Origin: Myxococcota bacterium
GTDB taxonomy: Bacteria; Myxococcota_A; Bradymonadia; UBA7976; UBA1532
DNA: 64,000 bases
Reading direction: 5' to 3'
NCBI GenBank assembly: GCA_963169045.1
Contig: CAUJDF010000070.1
Location: 62,001 to 126,000 of the forward strand
Shown: one piece after another, positions 28,704 through 42,823 of the stretch
Numbering within the stretch: the stretch's first letter is position 1
Layout of the letters: each line of letters opens with the position of its first letter
Position numbers and translations under genes: made by a program
The notes under the pieces: model-generated
What the model was told of the DNA's origin: nothing
Databases searched by the model: none
Seen by the model: the letters and a program-made list of their open reading frames with translations, nothing else

Positions 28704-28900
28704 GACTCGTTCTCCTTGATGATTGGGGGCATCGCCCCGTTCGTCGTGGCGATGGGACGGAAGAGCACGTGGCGTGCCACACGGTGCCTCGCGGGTTTGT
28801 CTCGGTCGCCGGTCGCCGAGTCCTCGCCGTTTCGAGGAAGCGCATCGAAACGACGAGGACTGCATCGAAATTTCGAGCACGACCAGGCGCGGGACGACGC

Positions 28901-29115
28901 CGAGACTGGAAGCGCCGTGCCGGCCATGCCCTCGCCGCGTCTTCGAGACTGGAAGCGCCCCGCCCGTCGTACCGCCGCGACGTCTTCGAGACTGGAAGCG
29001 CCCCGCCCGTCGTGCCGCCGCGACGTCTTCGAGACTGGAAGTGTCCCGCGCGCGGTGCCGCCGCGACGTCTTCGAGACTGGAAGCGCCCCGCCCGTCGTG
29101 CTGCCGCGACGTCTC
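28901..29115. repeat. Minisatellite: five tandem 43-bp units
   Basis: Units start at 28901, 28944, 28987, 29030, 29073. Consensus CGAGACTGGAAGCGCCCCGCCCGTCGTGCCGCCGCGACGTCTT. Confidence 0.95.
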
Positions 29116-29170
29116 CGACACGTCGGTGCCCGTCGACCGGTCGCAGCCGTTCGTTCAAGATGCGTCACGC

Positions 29171-30502
29171 ATGACCGTCCCGCCCCCGCCCGGACCTCGC
29201 GGCCTCGAGCGACTGCTCGCGCTGCCGCGCTTCGGCCGCGATCCGCTCGCCTTCACCGTCGAGATCACGCGCCGCCACGGCGACGTCGCGCGCGTGCAGC
29301 TCGGACGCGACGCGGCGGTCCTCGTCGGCGATCCGGCGCTCGTCGGCGAGGTCCTGCTCGACCGCGAGCACCGCTTCCACAAGGACCGCGTGACGCGCGG
29401 CCTCTCGGTGATCGTCGGCAACGGCCTGCTCACGAGCGAGGGCGACTTCTGGCGCCGGCAGCGCCGCCTCATCGCGCCGCCGCTGCAGCGCAAGCACATC
29501 GCGCGCTACGCCGACGCGATGGCCGCGAGCGCCGCGGCGCTGGTCGATCGGTGGCGCGACGGCGAGGCGCGCGACCTGCACCGCGACATGATGCGCCTCA
29601 CGCTGGACATCGTCGTCGAGACGCTCTTCGGCCTGCAGGTCGGCGACGTCGCCGACCGGGTGGACCGCACCGTCGAGGGCTTCATGCGCGACTTCCAGCT
29701 TCTGGTGCAGACGTGGCGGCGCCTCTTGCCGCACGACTTCCCGCAGCCGGTGCGGCGCCGCATGCGCGCGGCGGGGCGCGTGCTCGACGACATCCTGCTC
29801 GAGATCATCCGCACGAAGCGCGCGGCCGCCGGCGGCGACGACCTGCTCTCGCTGCTGCTCGCGGCGCGCGACGACGCCGGCACCGGCATGACCGACGCCC
29901 AGCTGCGCGACGAGGCGGCGACGCTCTTCCTCGCCGGCCACGAGACGACGGCGCTCGCGCTCGGCTACGCCTTCGTGGCGCTGGCGCGCGACCCGGCGGT
30001 CGAGGCGTGGCTGCACGAGGAGCTCGACGCGGCGCTCGGCGACCGCCTGCCCGGCGCCGACGACGTGGCGCGCCTGCCGCGGACGTGCGCCGTGGTCGAC
30101 GAGACGCTGCGCCTCTTCCCGCCCGCCTGGATGATCGGCCGCGAGCCGCAGGCGGACGTCGTGATGGGCGGCTTCCGCGTGTCGCGCGGCGACCAGGTGC
30201 TGATCGCACCGTGGGCGATGCATCGCGATCCGCGCTGGTTCGACGACCCGCTCGTCTTCCGGCCCGCGCGCTGGCTCGACGGCCTCGCCGAGCGGCTGCC
30301 GCGCTTCGCGTACCTGCCGTTCGGCGGCGGCGCGCGCGTTTGCATCGGCAACCACTTCGCGCGCATGGAGGCCGTGCTGCTGCTCGCGACGATCGCGCGG
30401 CGCGTCCGCCTCGAGGCGCCGCCCGGCTGGCGCCTGCGGCTCGCGCCGACGGTGACGCTGCGGCCTCGCGACGGGCTGCCGGTGGTGGTGCGGCGGCGGT
30501 AG
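29171..30502 (+). CDS. Cytochrome P450
   Basis: I-helix LFLAGHETTALAL, ExxR ETLR, heme loop FGGGARVCIGNHFARMEA. Confidence 0.96.
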   Translation: MTVPPPPGPRGLERLLALPRFGRDPLAFTVEITRRHGDVARVQLGRDAAVLVGDPALVGEVLLDREHRFHKDRVTRGLSVIVGNGLLTSEGDFWRRQRRLIAPPLQRKHIARYADAMAASAAALVDRWRDGEARDLHRDMMRLTLDIVVETLFGLQVGDVADRVDRTVEGFMRDFQLLVQTWRRLLPHDFPQPVRRRMRAAGRVLDDILLEIIRTKRAAAGGDDLLSLLLAARDDAGTGMTDAQLRDEAATLFLAGHETTALALGYAFVALARDPAVEAWLHEELDAALGDRLPGADDVARLPRTCAVVDETLRLFPPAWMIGREPQADVVMGGFRVSRGDQVLIAPWAMHRDPRWFDDPLVFRPARWLDGLAERLPRFAYLPFGGGARVCIGNHFARMEAVLLLATIARRVRLEAPPGWRLRLAPTVTLRPRDGLPVVVRRR

Positions 30503-30568
30503 CGCCGCGTCTCTCGCGGACGCTCGCGAGGAGGATGGCCGCGCCTGGCGTCCGGGACGGCCGCGGCG

Positions 30569-30666
30569 TCAGCGCCTCTGCGCCGCCGCCAGATCGCGCG
30601 CGTACTCGCGGAACGTGCGCGGCGCCCGCCCGAGCACGTCCCCGTCGCGCCCGTCACGAGAATCAT
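30569..30666 (-). pseudogene. NmrA-like/SDR NAD(P)-binding gene remnant (internal deletion, N- and C-terminal ends fused)
   Basis: Minus strand starts MILVTGATG (Rossmann N-terminus). The adjacent frame reads DVLGRAPRTFREYARDLAAAQRR*, typical of NmrA-family C-termini. Confidence 0.7.
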
Positions 30667-30732
30667 CGCCGCGCCCTTTGCCGTCCGATGCGGCACACTA
30701 CACGACCGACTTCGCCCCCAGGCAGGAGGACC

Positions 30733-31041
30733 ATGCGCCGCTCCCTGATCGCCGCGTTGCTCGTCGCCGGCTGCGGCAGCCGGACCGAGCTCTCGAAGGA
30801 CGAGGTGCTCGACGCGGTCAAGGCGCGGCGCGACGACATCCGCGCCTGCCGCACCGACGGGCGCCACATCGTCCGGACCCGCCTCCTCGTGCTGCCGGAG
30901 GGCACCGTGTCCGACGTCGACGTGCAGGCGCCGCCCGCGCTCGCCGCCGCCGGGCAGTGCCTCGCGAACGTCCTGCGCGCGCTGCGCTTCGAGCCGTTCG
31001 CGGGCGAGCCGACCGAGATCGACCTGCCGGTTCCGCTGTGA
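30733..31041 (+). CDS. Small lipoprotein resembling AgmX/PglI C-terminal (TonB-C-like) domain
   Basis: LLVAGCGS lipobox; DEVLDAVKARRDDIRACRTDG...LLVLPEGTVSDVDVQAPP...QCLANVLRALRFEPF. AGGAGG upstream. Confidence 0.65.
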   Translation: MRRSLIAALLVAGCGSRTELSKDEVLDAVKARRDDIRACRTDGRHIVRTRLLVLPEGTVSDVDVQAPPALAAAGQCLANVLRALRFEPFAGEPTEIDLPVPL

Positions 31042-33210
31042 TCACTTCACGATGACGAGCTCCACGTCGCCGGTGCGGCGCAGGAGCGTGACGCCGACGT
31101 CGTGGGCGTGGCGTTCGAGCGCGAGGTCGACGACGGCGTCGCCCACGCGCAGGTTCGTGATCGTGAGGCGGTCGAGCGACGCCGGCAGCGCCGGGCGGTC
31201 GAGGCGCAGGCGCCCCGCGGGGGCGTCGATGTCGAGGCCGAGGCAGGCGCCGAGCGCCATGAACAGCGCACCCGCCGCCCAGGCCTGCGGCGCGCAGGCC
31301 ACGGGGTAGAGCGTCGGGCCTTCGCAGGGGCGTCGCTCGAAGCCGCAGAAGAGCTCGGGCATCCGCTGCTGGTCGACGTGGCGGCTGGCGGCGAACAGAC
31401 CTTCGAGCACGTCGACGGCGCCCTCGCGCAGCCCGTAGCGCGACAGGCCGGCGGCGATGAGCGCGTTGTCGTGCGGCCAGACCGACCCGTTGTGATAGGC
31501 CATCGGGTTGTAGCGGGCCTCGGTGGTCGCCACCGTCCGCACGCCCCAGCCCGAGAACGAGGTCGGATCGAGCAGCGTCCGCGCCACCCGCTTCGCGCGC
31601 GCCGGCGAGGCGATGCCGGCGAACAGACAGTGTCCGGCGTTGGAGGCGCGCACGCGGCACGGGCGTTTGTCGCCGTCGAGCGCGAGGGCGTAGGTCGACA
31701 GATCTTCGATCCAGAAGGCTTCCTCGAAGCGTTGTCGCAGCGCCTCGGCCTGGGCGTGCAGCGCCGCCGCCCGCGTCCGCTCGCCGAGCGCCTGCGCCAG
31801 CGCCGACGCCGCCAGCTGCGCCGCGAACACATAGGCCTGCACCTCGCACAGCGCGATGGGTCCCTGCGCGAGCGTCCCGTCGGCGTGGAAGACCGAGTCG
31901 TAGGAGTCCTTCCAGCCCTGGGTGACGAGGCCGCGCTGCGACCGGCGCGCGTACTCGACGAAGCCGTCGCCGTCGGCGTCGCCCCACTCGTCGATCCAGC
32001 GAAGCGCGGCCTCGATGTGGGGCCACAGCCCGCGCAGGAACTGCACGTCGCCGGTGCGCCGCCAGTACTCGCCGGCGAGCACCACGAACAGCGGCGTGGC
32101 GTCGGCGGTGCCGTAGTAGCGGCCGAACGGCACCTCGCCGAGCGCCGCCATCTCGCCGCGCCGCATCTCGTGCAGGATCTTGCCGGGCTCGGCGTCCTGC
32201 TCGGGCACGACGTCGGTCGCCTGGGTCGCCGCGAGGAAGCGCAGCGCGCCGCGCGCCATCTCCGGGTTGATCCACAGGTACTCGAGCGCGGTGATGATGC
32301 CGTCGCGCCCGAACGCGGTGCTGAACCAGGGGATGCCCGCGTAGGGATAGGGTCCCTCGGGCGTGCGGGTCACCATGAGATGCAGGTCGCCGACGGACCG
32401 TTCGAGCCAGGCGTCGAAGCGCTCGTTGGACGTGCGGACGATGGCATCGCCACCGCGGGCGAGGCGTACCGCCTCGCCCGCGGTGGCGAGCGCGGCGTCG
32501 TAGGCGGGCCGCGGCGCCGCCTCGCCGACGATGCACTGCACGGTGACGTCGATCGTCTGCTCGGCGTGGGGCGCGAGGTCGAGGGCGAAGCGGGCGCGAT
32601 CGGCCCCGAGCTCGAGCGGCGCCGGCGACAGGTCGACGCGCGTGCGCCGCACCCCGTCGTCGAGGCCGCGGTACGCCATCTCCACCGCGTCGCGGCGCAC
32701 GGCGGTCGGGAGCCGCTCGCCACGCCGCGGCCGCGTCGTGCCGCGCACCTCGAAGATGTCGGCGTAGTCGGCGTCGAACGCGAGGTCGAGCGCGCAGCGC
32801 ACGCTCTGCGTCCCGTAGTTGTGCACGACGAGGCGCAGATAGAGCGTACCGTCCTGCAAGAAGCAGTTGCGGAACACATGGATGGTGTCGCGCCCGAGCA
32901 GGGTGCCATCGCCGAGCGGCGCGTCGGCGTTGGTCAGATCGACCATGAGGAGGAGGTTGTCGGTCCGCACGGTCGAGCTGAGGAGCAGCGGCGGGCGCTC
33001 GAAGAGACGCAGCGTCAGGCGGCTGAGGAAGCGGGTGCCCTCGTGGTACAGACCCTCCTCGCCGAGGCCGACGGGGCGGATGTCGCCGAGCCGGTCGAAC
33101 ACCGCGAAGGACTCACCCCACTTGAGAACGCGGGTCTGATCGTCGACGCGCGGCGACGTCGCCAGGATGTAGAAGCGATCGTCGACGCGGATGACGTCGT
33201 CGGTTGCCAT
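31042..33210 (-). CDS. Amylo-alpha-1,6-glucosidase / glycogen debranching-type protein
   Basis: TRVLKWGESFAVFDRLGDIRPVGLGEEGLYHEGTRFLSRLTL, GIPWFSTAFGRDGIITALEYLWI, YNPMAYHNGSVWPHDNALIAAGLSRYG. Confidence 0.92.
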   Translation of the reverse strand: MATDDVIRVDDRFYILATSPRVDDQTRVLKWGESFAVFDRLGDIRPVGLGEEGLYHEGTRFLSRLTLRLFERPPLLLSSTVRTDNLLLMVDLTNADAPLGDGTLLGRDTIHVFRNCFLQDGTLYLRLVVHNYGTQSVRCALDLAFDADYADIFEVRGTTRPRRGERLPTAVRRDAVEMAYRGLDDGVRRTRVDLSPAPLELGADRARFALDLAPHAEQTIDVTVQCIVGEAAPRPAYDAALATAGEAVRLARGGDAIVRTSNERFDAWLERSVGDLHLMVTRTPEGPYPYAGIPWFSTAFGRDGIITALEYLWINPEMARGALRFLAATQATDVVPEQDAEPGKILHEMRRGEMAALGEVPFGRYYGTADATPLFVVLAGEYWRRTGDVQFLRGLWPHIEAALRWIDEWGDADGDGFVEYARRSQRGLVTQGWKDSYDSVFHADGTLAQGPIALCEVQAYVFAAQLAASALAQALGERTRAAALHAQAEALRQRFEEAFWIEDLSTYALALDGDKRPCRVRASNAGHCLFAGIASPARAKRVARTLLDPTSFSGWGVRTVATTEARYNPMAYHNGSVWPHDNALIAAGLSRYGLREGAVDVLEGLFAASRHVDQQRMPELFCGFERRPCEGPTLYPVACAPQAWAAGALFMALGACLGLDIDAPAGRLRLDRPALPASLDRLTITNLRVGDAVVDLALERHAHDVGVTLLRRTGDVELVIVK

Positions 33211-34240
33211 CCCTGCTCTCCTCCGTCAGCCGCTCGTAGATCCGCACGTAGTCGCGCGCCATGCGATCGGCAGAGAATCGGGACTCGAACACTTCGCGCA
33301 CGCGCCGCCGCGACAGACGGGCGACGCGCTCCACGCAGGCGACGGCCTCGTCGACGCCGCGGCACGTGCAGCCGGTGAGGCCCTCGTCGACGATCTCGGT
33401 GACCGACCCCGCCGCGAAGGCGATGACGGGCGTCCCGCAGGCCATGGCTTCGATCATCACGAGGCCGAACGGCTCGGGCCAGTCGATGGGGAAGAGGAGC
33501 GCCAGGGCGTTCCCGAGGAAGTCGGCCTTCTCGGCCTCGCCGATCTCGCCGACGAATTCGACGCCCGGGCGCCCGAGGAGCGGCCGGACGACGGTCTCGA
33601 AGAACGGCTGGTCGGGACCATCGAGCTTGGCGGCGATCTTCAACGGGACGCCCGCCCGACCGGCGATCTCGATGGCGCGGTCGACGCCCTTCTCCGGCGA
33701 GAGGCGCCCGAGGAAGGCGAGGTAGCGGCCCGGCGCCTCGCGCACGGGGAAGCGCTCGGCGGGCAGGCCGTGGTGCACCGTCGCCTGCCAGTTCACCCAG
33801 GGGAGCGGCGCGCGCTGTGCCTCCGAGATCGACACGAGCGGGACGTCGTCGAACTCGCGGTAGAGCGGCTCGAGGTCGGGGATGTCGAGGCGGCCGTGCA
33901 GCGTCGTCAGGTGCGGCGTGCGCATGCGGCGCGCCGCGGGGAAGTGCACGTAATCGATGTGGAAATGGACGACGTCGAACGCGCTCGCGGACCGGAGGAC
34001 CTGCTCGGCGAGCAGCACGTGGGGCGCCACGGGGTCGACGCAGCGGCCGCCGAGGCGCAGCGCCTCGGGGGCGCAGGCGCGCAGCGTGGCGCGGGTCGCG
34101 GAGTCGCCGCTCGCGAACAGCGTGACCTCGTGGCCCATGTCGACGAGCGCCTCGGTCAGGTACGAGACGACCCGCTCCGTGCCCCCGTAGAGCCGGGGCG
34201 GGACGCTCTCGTGGAGCGGGGCGACCTGCGCGATCCGCAC
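33113..34240 (-). CDS. GT4-family glycosyltransferase
   Basis: RIAQVAPLHESVPPRLYGGTERVVSYLTEALVDMGHEVTLFASGDS; FLGRLSPEKGVDRAIEIA; PEPFGLVMIEAMACGTPVIAF. Confidence 0.92.
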   Translation of the reverse strand: MRIAQVAPLHESVPPRLYGGTERVVSYLTEALVDMGHEVTLFASGDSATRATLRACAPEALRLGGRCVDPVAPHVLLAEQVLRSASAFDVVHFHIDYVHFPAARRMRTPHLTTLHGRLDIPDLEPLYREFDDVPLVSISEAQRAPLPWVNWQATVHHGLPAERFPVREAPGRYLAFLGRLSPEKGVDRAIEIAGRAGVPLKIAAKLDGPDQPFFETVVRPLLGRPGVEFVGEIGEAEKADFLGNALALLFPIDWPEPFGLVMIEAMACGTPVIAFAAGSVTEIVDEGLTGCTCRGVDEAVACVERVARLSRRRVREVFESRFSADRMARDYVRIYERLTEESRDGNRRRHPRRRSLLHPGDVAARRRSDPRSQVG

Positions 34241-35397
34241 GTTGCGCACCTCCGGTCCGGCGACGGTCGGGCTCTCGCAGGTTCGACGCCGGGGACCGCC
34301 CCCCCGTCGCGGCGGGCGGCCCCCTCCATCAGGCGGGCGATGCGGCCGCCGCGTTCGAACGCGTTCCGGCGCTCGCGAGCGAGGGGATAGAACTCGCGCT
34401 CCATCAGCAGGGCGAGCAGGTCGGGCCGGACGGGCGGCGCGCGCAGGTGGCCGAGGAAGTCGCGGGCGGCGGCGACGAAGACCGGCGCCATGGCGAGATA
34501 GTCGGCGCGGAAGCGCGCGTAGTCGCAGCGCCCGCGGTAGTGCGCGAACCACACCTCGGCGAGCGTGCGCGGCAGGTCGTCCTCGATGTGGGCGCGCATG
34601 CCGCGGTGCAGGCAGCGCAGCGGGCGCGGCGGCCACAGCCCGCGGCCGGTGCGGGCGCGGGCCCAGTGCTCCTCGGCCTCGGCGCGGTCGCAGAGCACGC
34701 CGCCGGCCCAGTAGGCGTGGAAGCGCGGCACGAGGCGCAGCACCCACGCCGGGTGGCCAAAGGCGCCGGCGCGGCAGGCGGCGATCTGGTGCTCGGTGAC
34801 GGCGAGGTAGGCGCGCGCGAACCAGCGGCGGTCGTCGCCGGCGGCGGCGAAGCGCTCGGCGAGGGCGCGCTGCTCTTCGGCGACGGCCTCGGCGGCGGCG
34901 TAGAGGGCGGGCAGGTCCGCGGCGTCGTCGACGGCGCGGCGGGGCGGCGTGGAGGCGGCGGCGGGGTGGCGCACGACCTCGGCGAGCCGCTCGAGGCTCG
35001 CGGCGATCTGCGGCGCGATCACGAGGCGCGCGAAGGCCTCGGCCCCGGGCATCGCGAGCGCCACCTCCACGGCCCAGCGCAGGAGCGTGCCTTCGGCGAT
35101 GGGGGCGAGCGTGATGCGGCCCTGGTGGTGCTCGAGCAGCGCCCCGCGCCAGACGCGGTAGACGAGCTCGCGCGGCGGGTCCGCGCGGACGACGACCTCG
35201 TCGAGCGCCACCGGCGGCCCGGGCAGCGGCAGGTGCACGCGGCGGAGCGCGCCCGTGCCGCCGGGGTGGCCGCCGTCGCCGGGCGAGATGCCCCGCACCG
35301 GCGCCAGCGACCAGCGGTTCATCAGGTCGGGCACGGCGAGGTAGGGCCAGGCCAGCGCCGGCCGCGCGGGGAGGACGCGCGTGAAGAGGAGCCGCAT
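34156..35397 (-). CDS. SRPBCC-like plus DUF5995-like protein (tentative)
   Basis: N-terminal START/polyketide-cyclase-like strands; RCLHRGMRAHIEDDLPRTLAEVWFAHY resembles DUF5995. Confidence 0.45.
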   Translation of the reverse strand: MRLLFTRVLPARPALAWPYLAVPDLMNRWSLAPVRGISPGDGGHPGGTGALRRVHLPLPGPPVALDEVVVRADPPRELVYRVWRGALLEHHQGRITLAPIAEGTLLRWAVEVALAMPGAEAFARLVIAPQIAASLERLAEVVRHPAAASTPPRRAVDDAADLPALYAAAEAVAEEQRALAERFAAAGDDRRWFARAYLAVTEHQIAACRAGAFGHPAWVLRLVPRFHAYWAGGVLCDRAEAEEHWARARTGRGLWPPRPLRCLHRGMRAHIEDDLPRTLAEVWFAHYRGRCDYARFRADYLAMAPVFVAAARDFLGHLRAPPVRPDLLALLMEREFYPLARERRNAFERGGRIARLMEGAARRDGGAVPGVEPARARPSPDRRCATCGSRRSPRSTRASRPGSTGARSGSSRT

Positions 35398-35435
35398 CAC
35401 GCCCCGACAGGCTGGCAAGGGGCGTGCCCGGCCGG

Positions 35436-35678
35436 TCAGCGCAGCGAACGGATCAGCAGGTCGATGCCTTCGAACATGGCCTCTGCCTCATCGCGCGACC
35501 TGAAGACCGCGGCCGATCATCTGGGCATAGAGGACCGGGCTGCAGGTCGGCCGGGCGATGACGACGTTGTCGAGCTCGGGGACGTCGATACCCTGCGCGA
35601 AGACCCGCACGTTGAGGACGTGGCGGACCTTGCCGCCGCGGAAGGAACGGAGGGAGGCCGGGTCGTCGACACATCCCG
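35436..35678 (-). pseudogene. Orphan C-terminal fragment of an SF2 helicase fused to an unrelated tail
   Basis: LRSFRGGKVRHVLNVRVFAQGIDVPELDNVVIARPTCSPVLYAQMIGRGLQ (motifs IV-VI) with no upstream helicase. The shifted frame ends SRDEAEAMFEGIDLLIRSLR*. Confidence 0.75.
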
Positions 35679-35756
35679 ACCTGCGGCTCGGTCCGTTCGT
35701 TTCATGCGCCATGGGCGGCGATGCTGGGGCCGACTTCGCGGGCGGGTCAAGCGACG

Positions 35757-36833
35757 TCAGTCTTCGGGGCGCACCCGCACGATCGACCAGCGGAAGCGCT
35801 CCTCCTCGGGCACGGCGTCCATCAACAGATAGTGGCGGCCGATGCCGTCGAGGCGCTCGGGGATGGCGCCGCCGCCGCCCGAGATGAGCGCGTCGACGCC
35901 GGCGTTGCGGAAGGCATAGAACGAGTGGACGTGGCCGTAGACGTTGAGGTCGACGCCGCCGCGGGCCATGCGCGACACGATCTTCATGGCTTCGGCGCGG
36001 CTCGCGAAGGCGCCGTTGCGCAGGCCGGTCGGGTCGAGCGGCGGGATGTGCATCATCACCAGGTGCGGGCGGTCGCCGGCGCGGTCCATCCAGTCGTCGA
36101 GCCAGCCGTAGACGCGCGGCGCCACGGTGGCGCTCGCCGAGTCGACGAGCGAGAAGCGCGCGCCGCGATAGGCGAAGCTGAAGCTCGCCCGACCGAAGTG
36201 GCGCTGGAAGAGGTGGTCGCCGCCGCCGAGGTCGTGGTTGCCGGGCGTCGCGAAGCACGGGAACGGCAGCGTGCGCATCTCGCGCTGGAAGCGGCGCAGC
36301 TGCTCGCCGGAGCCGCTCTCGGTCAGATCGCCGCTGATGAGACCGAAGCGCACGCCCGGCTGCGATGCCATGCTGGCATAGATGTCCTGCACGTCGTCGA
36401 TGTGATCCTGCACGTCGGCGTAGATCACGAACCGGAACGGCGCTTCGTCGCCGGCGTCCGGCGGGGCGACGTCGACGGTGTACTCGCGGCCGGCCTCGAG
36501 CGTGAGCGCCCACGTCTTCTCGGTCGGGATGGGCTGCTCGACGGGGTCGTGGCAGGTGCCATCGACACACAGGCGCGCGTCGGCCATGGCGTTGCGGACG
36601 GTGACGCGCCACGGGCCCCCGCGTCGGACGTCGAGGCGCATGCGCAGGACGGGCGCCTGCGCCCAGAGGGTCAGGGCGCCCGGCTCGAGCGCGCGCACGT
36701 GGGCCAGCCCGTCTTCGATCTCGACGCCGAGGGCCTCGTCGTCGACCTGCCCGATGCGCGCGTCGCGGGCGGCGCGCTCGTCGGCGACGTCGACGCAGCC
36801 GGCGAGCGCCAGCGCCAGCAACAGCCGCCTCAT
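35757..36833 (-). CDS. Metallophosphoesterase lipoprotein
   Basis: Lipobox ALAGC; FVIYADVQDH, LISGDLTE, TPGNHDLGGG, MMHIPPLD, VYGHVHSFY. Confidence 0.88.
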   Translation of the reverse strand: MRRLLLALALAGCVDVADERAARDARIGQVDDEALGVEIEDGLAHVRALEPGALTLWAQAPVLRMRLDVRRGGPWRVTVRNAMADARLCVDGTCHDPVEQPIPTEKTWALTLEAGREYTVDVAPPDAGDEAPFRFVIYADVQDHIDDVQDIYASMASQPGVRFGLISGDLTESGSGEQLRRFQREMRTLPFPCFATPGNHDLGGGDHLFQRHFGRASFSFAYRGARFSLVDSASATVAPRVYGWLDDWMDRAGDRPHLVMMHIPPLDPTGLRNGAFASRAEAMKIVSRMARGGVDLNVYGHVHSFYAFRNAGVDALISGGGGAIPERLDGIGRHYLLMDAVPEEERFRWSIVRVRPED

Positions 36834-37804
36834 CGCCCGCCTCCGAGCCGATAGAGCACCGACACGCCGCCGACGTACGCCGATCCGGCGGCGAAGTCGG
36901 CGCCCACGCCCCACGGGCCGTCGACCGCCGTGCGCATGCGCAGGCCGACGTGGCCCGCGGCGCCGCTGCCGATGCCCGGCAGCTTCGCGCCGGCGGCGAA
37001 GTCGTCGTGCCGATGGTCGTAGAACACGGCCAGCTCGCCCCAGCCCGCCGGGTCGTGGCCGAGGAAAATGCCGAAGGCGAAGCGGCCGAGCAGCGCCTTC
37101 GTGTCCTCGGTGGTCAGCCCGTCGTAGTGGTAGGCGCTCCACGCGCTGCCGAGCGCGAGCTCGGCGAACGAGCCGGTCAGGCCGGCGGCGAAGCGGCGCA
37201 GGTCGAGGCGTCCGGCGACGAGCACGTCGAGCGTGGACATCGAGAAGCGCTCGGTGCCGTAGCGGTGGTGCAATCCCGCCAGCTCGACGTCGAGGAACGA
37301 GCCGTCGTCGGCGATCTCCGCGGGCGAAGGGCCGAGCAGCCGGAAGGCGCCGCCGACCCGCAGGCGCCAGTTGTCGTCGTCGAGCGCCAGCCAGGTCTCG
37401 GGCGACAGGCGCCAGGGGCCCGCGCGCCAGGTCAGGCCGGCGACGGCGAAGTGCCGGTACTCGAAGATCGGATCGTGCACGTAGCGGTGGCCGAGCTCGG
37501 CCTCGAGCCACGGCGCGGCGCGGTCCGGCGCGCCGGTGCCCTCGGGCGGCGCGAGCAACGCGTAGCCGTGCGCGAAGACGCCGGTGGCGAGCGCGCCGGC
37601 GCCGGCGATGGTGAGGCCGATGATCGGTCCGACGAGGTCGGTGGCCGCGCCGGTGAGCGCGAGGCCGCCGATGCCGGCGACGGCGCCGCCGAGGCCGATC
37701 CCCTGTGCGATCGCGACCTTGGCGTGCGCGCCGAGCCCCTCGTCCGGCGACGGAGCGGCGATCGCCGCCGCCGGCAGCAGCAGCGTGAGCGCGAGCCGGC
37801 GCAT
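36830..37804 (-). CDS. Secreted hypothetical (beta-barrel-like)
   Basis: Signal peptide MRRLALTLLLPAAAIAAPS; alternating aromatic strands to the C-term VSVLYRLGGGR. Stop overlaps the next ATG (ATGA). Confidence 0.6.
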   Translation of the reverse strand: MRRLALTLLLPAAAIAAPSPDEGLGAHAKVAIAQGIGLGGAVAGIGGLALTGAATDLVGPIIGLTIAGAGALATGVFAHGYALLAPPEGTGAPDRAAPWLEAELGHRYVHDPIFEYRHFAVAGLTWRAGPWRLSPETWLALDDDNWRLRVGGAFRLLGPSPAEIADDGSFLDVELAGLHHRYGTERFSMSTLDVLVAGRLDLRRFAAGLTGSFAELALGSAWSAYHYDGLTTEDTKALLGRFAFGIFLGHDPAGWGELAVFYDHRHDDFAAGAKLPGIGSGAAGHVGLRMRTAVDGPWGVGADFAAGSAYVGGVSVLYRLGGGR

Positions 37805-37806
37805 CG

Positions 37807-42753
<4,947 letters not shown>

Positions 42754-42823
42754 GTTGTCGGTCCCCGCCCCCTGGCAGCCCGGGGATGATGGGATGGGGC
42801 CGGCGCGCTTGGCAAGCGTGTGG

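Noticed and set aside
28901-29115. CRISPR array
   Set aside because: The 43-bp units are contiguous and similar along their full length, so there are no unique spacers, and no cas genes are visible.
28722-29158. Repeat-containing ORFs across the minisatellite (SSRLEAPRPS / FETGSAPP / RDWKRPAR)
   Set aside because: The 43-bp period shifts frame every unit, and both strands stay open only because of base composition. No start/RBS support.
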